Below, piece after piece: positions 62,962 to 64,000 of a stretch of DNA of 64,000 bases. The stretch comes from Rubinisphaera italica. GTDB lineage: Bacteria > Planctomycetota > Planctomycetia > Planctomycetales > Planctomycetaceae. The position numbers and the translations under genes are program-made. The notes below the pieces were generated by a model that worked only from the letters and a program-made list of their open reading frames with translations, made no database searches and was not told where the DNA came from. The stretch is taken from positions 6,280,001-6,344,000 of the forward strand of contig NZ_SJPG01000001.1 in the NCBI RefSeq assembly GCF_007859715.1, read 5' to 3'. The first letter of the stretch is position 1; every line of letters begins with the position of its first letter.

Positions 62962-64000
62962 CTACGGAATCCAAACCCGAACTCGATGATTGGAACTGTC
63001 GCCAATATAAACGCGACCATCAGGACCGAAGCAGACGCTGTGTGGACGGTTCAGTTTGCAGTTGAGGGGATCGCCATCGGGGCCATCTCCCTTTTTTCCA
63101 TTCCCGACGATCGTCTTGATGACTCCCGTTTTGCCATCGATCCAGCGAATGGTGTGGCTTTCGGTGTCAGCAAATACGATGTTGCCATCTTTGTCGACGG
63201 CGATCCCTTTCGGACCGGCCAGTTGTGCCTGAGCGGCTGGTCCGCCATCACCGCTATAACCCTGTTTTCCGCCGGTGCCGGCTACGTGATGGATTCGTGA
63301 TGTTTTCAGATCAATTCGATAGATTGCATTTCCTTCTCTGAGGGCGAGCCAGAGGTTTTCGCCATCGTAATCGAGTGCCCGGGGACCACTGACAGGAATG
63401 TCCCCCAGTTTGGCGTTTTCTGGGAGTTTCTGTTTCTTTCCATCACCGAGAATTGTGGTGACAATTCGTGTCTGCGGATTGACGACTCGCAATCGATTAT
63501 TGCTGATATCGCAAATAAACAGATTATCTTTGTCGTCAAAAGCAATCGAATGCGGGCGATTGAACATCGCTTTTGTTGCAACCTGACCATCTCCACCGAA
63601 GCCAGCCTTGCCAGTGCCTGCCAGCGTCGCGATCGTCCCGGTTTTTGCATCGACGCCGCGTACAATGTGATTCATCATTTCAACAAAGATCATATTTCCC
63701 TGAGAATCGAACCGTACCTCGTAAGGTTCAAACAGTTCTGCTTCGGTGGCGATTCCCCCATCTCCCGAGTAGCCAGATTTCCCAGTCCCTGCGACGGTGC
63801 TCGTTTCCAATGACTCTAGATCGATGCGGCGAATCACATGATTCTTCGTTTCACACACATAGAGAGCTCCATCGGGACCAACGACAACGCCGAACGGTTC
63901 ATTGCAGGTCGCTTCAGTCGATTTCCCGCCGTCTCCCGTATAGCCTGCTTTTCCATTTCCCAGCAGAGTCTTGACTTCTGCAGGCTCTACTGGAGTAGAG
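62962..64000 (-). CDS. NHL-repeat protein (N-terminus outside window)
   Basis: The frame is open from the stop at 62962 to the window edge (346 codons). It encodes at least five repeats of the form G-x-G-x-x-G-Y-S/T-G-D-G-G-x-A/S-x-x-A...P-x-G-h-x-x-x-x-x-G-x-h-h-h-x-D/E-x-x-N/H-x-h-R-x-h: examples are 'LLGNGKAGYTGDGG', 'VAGTGKSGYSGDGG', 'LAGTGKAGFGGDGQ' and 'VAGTGGKQGYSGDGG'. These build a six-bladed NHL propeller. Exported NHL proteins are abundant in planctomycetes. The true start lies beyond 64000. Confidence 0.88.
   Translation of the reverse strand, partial: STPVEPAEVKTLLGNGKAGYTGDGGKSTEATCNEPFGVVVGPDGALYVCETKNHVIRRIDLESLETSTVAGTGKSGYSGDGGIATEAELFEPYEVRFDSQGNMIFVEMMNHIVRGVDAKTGTIATLAGTGKAGFGGDGQVATKAMFNRPHSIAFDDKDNLFICDISNNRLRVVNPQTRIVTTILGDGKKQKLPENAKLGDIPVSGPRALDYDGENLWLALREGNAIYRIDLKTSRIHHVAGTGGKQGYSGDGGPAAQAQLAGPKGIAVDKDGNIVFADTESHTIRWIDGKTGVIKTIVGNGKKGDGPDGDPLNCKLNRPHSVCFGPDGRVYIGDSSNHRVRVWIP

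Overview
The window joins the right-hand end of an integrated, AT-rich HK97-type tailed prophage (about 1-16.48 kb) to chromosome that looks planctomycetal. The host assignment rests on gene content: two exported sulfatases, a ThuA-like protein, NHL-repeat and WD40 exported proteins, a Tat-exported sugar isomerase/epimerase-like protein, exported esterases, a PilM protein followed by two very large membrane-anchored proteins, a GPP34 protein, and interspersed repeats such as TTGAACCACGGATGGACACG. KdsA shows that a Gram-negative type envelope sugar pathway is present. No species can be named from the sequence alone.

Prophage (1-16484). Nearly all genes are on the minus strand. In the direction of transcription they are: tail-fibre-like protein, HNH nuclease, two unknown proteins, a C5 cytosine methyltransferase, small terminase, a helix-turn-helix-like protein, large terminase, portal, prohead protease, major capsid, two small proteins, head-tail connector, head-tail adaptor, an HK97 gp10-like protein, and a LamG-type protein cut by the window edge. 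Rho-independent terminators separate several capsid genes. One plus-strand gene (8646-9290) faces away from the late genes across a control region. Next to the attachment end lies an accessory module: a four-gene minus operon (unknown, two tandem 98-aa paralogs, a SieB-like membrane protein) facing a plus-strand protein with a HEPN-type RNxxxH motif. The prophage abuts the 3' end of tRNA-Val(CAC), with seven direct repeats (core TTGCA) just inside the boundary. No integrase is in the window, so it should lie at the other end.

The most striking signal in the prophage is a 15-bp palindrome, TTACAAA-N-TTTGTAA. There are four perfect and at least three one-mismatch copies, both between and inside genes. 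Inside genes the same DNA is read in different frames by unrelated proteins, so the constraint appears to be on the DNA.

Chromosome (16.6-64 kb). Regions in order: SDR, orphan sugar-binding lipoprotein and GT4 glycosyltransferase (16.6-19.9); integral membrane protein, GPP34 protein, small membrane protein, zinc alcohol dehydrogenase (20.1-24.6); ThuA-like protein and SBF-type transporter (25.8-27.8); transglutaminase-like lipoprotein, kdsA and a membrane/disordered protein (27.9-32.3); an Hsp20 pair with a palindromic upstream region (32.3-33.9); WD40, isomerase-like, KAP-like NTPase and esterase genes with repeats at their borders (33.9-39.0); a two-domain ThiE (39.0-40.1); the PilM cluster (40.5-46.5); MarR, DUF2079, an unknown exported protein, an HtrA protease and an esterase (46.6-53.5); sulfatases, DUF429, diacylglycerol kinase, an HSL-type esterase and a rhomboid (53.8-61.2); an AT-richer restriction-modification pair resembling PaeR7I/XhoI (61.2-62.9); and an NHL-repeat protein leaving the window.

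At least five families of small inverted or direct repeats sit in the chromosomal intergenic regions and are absent from the prophage as far as I can see.
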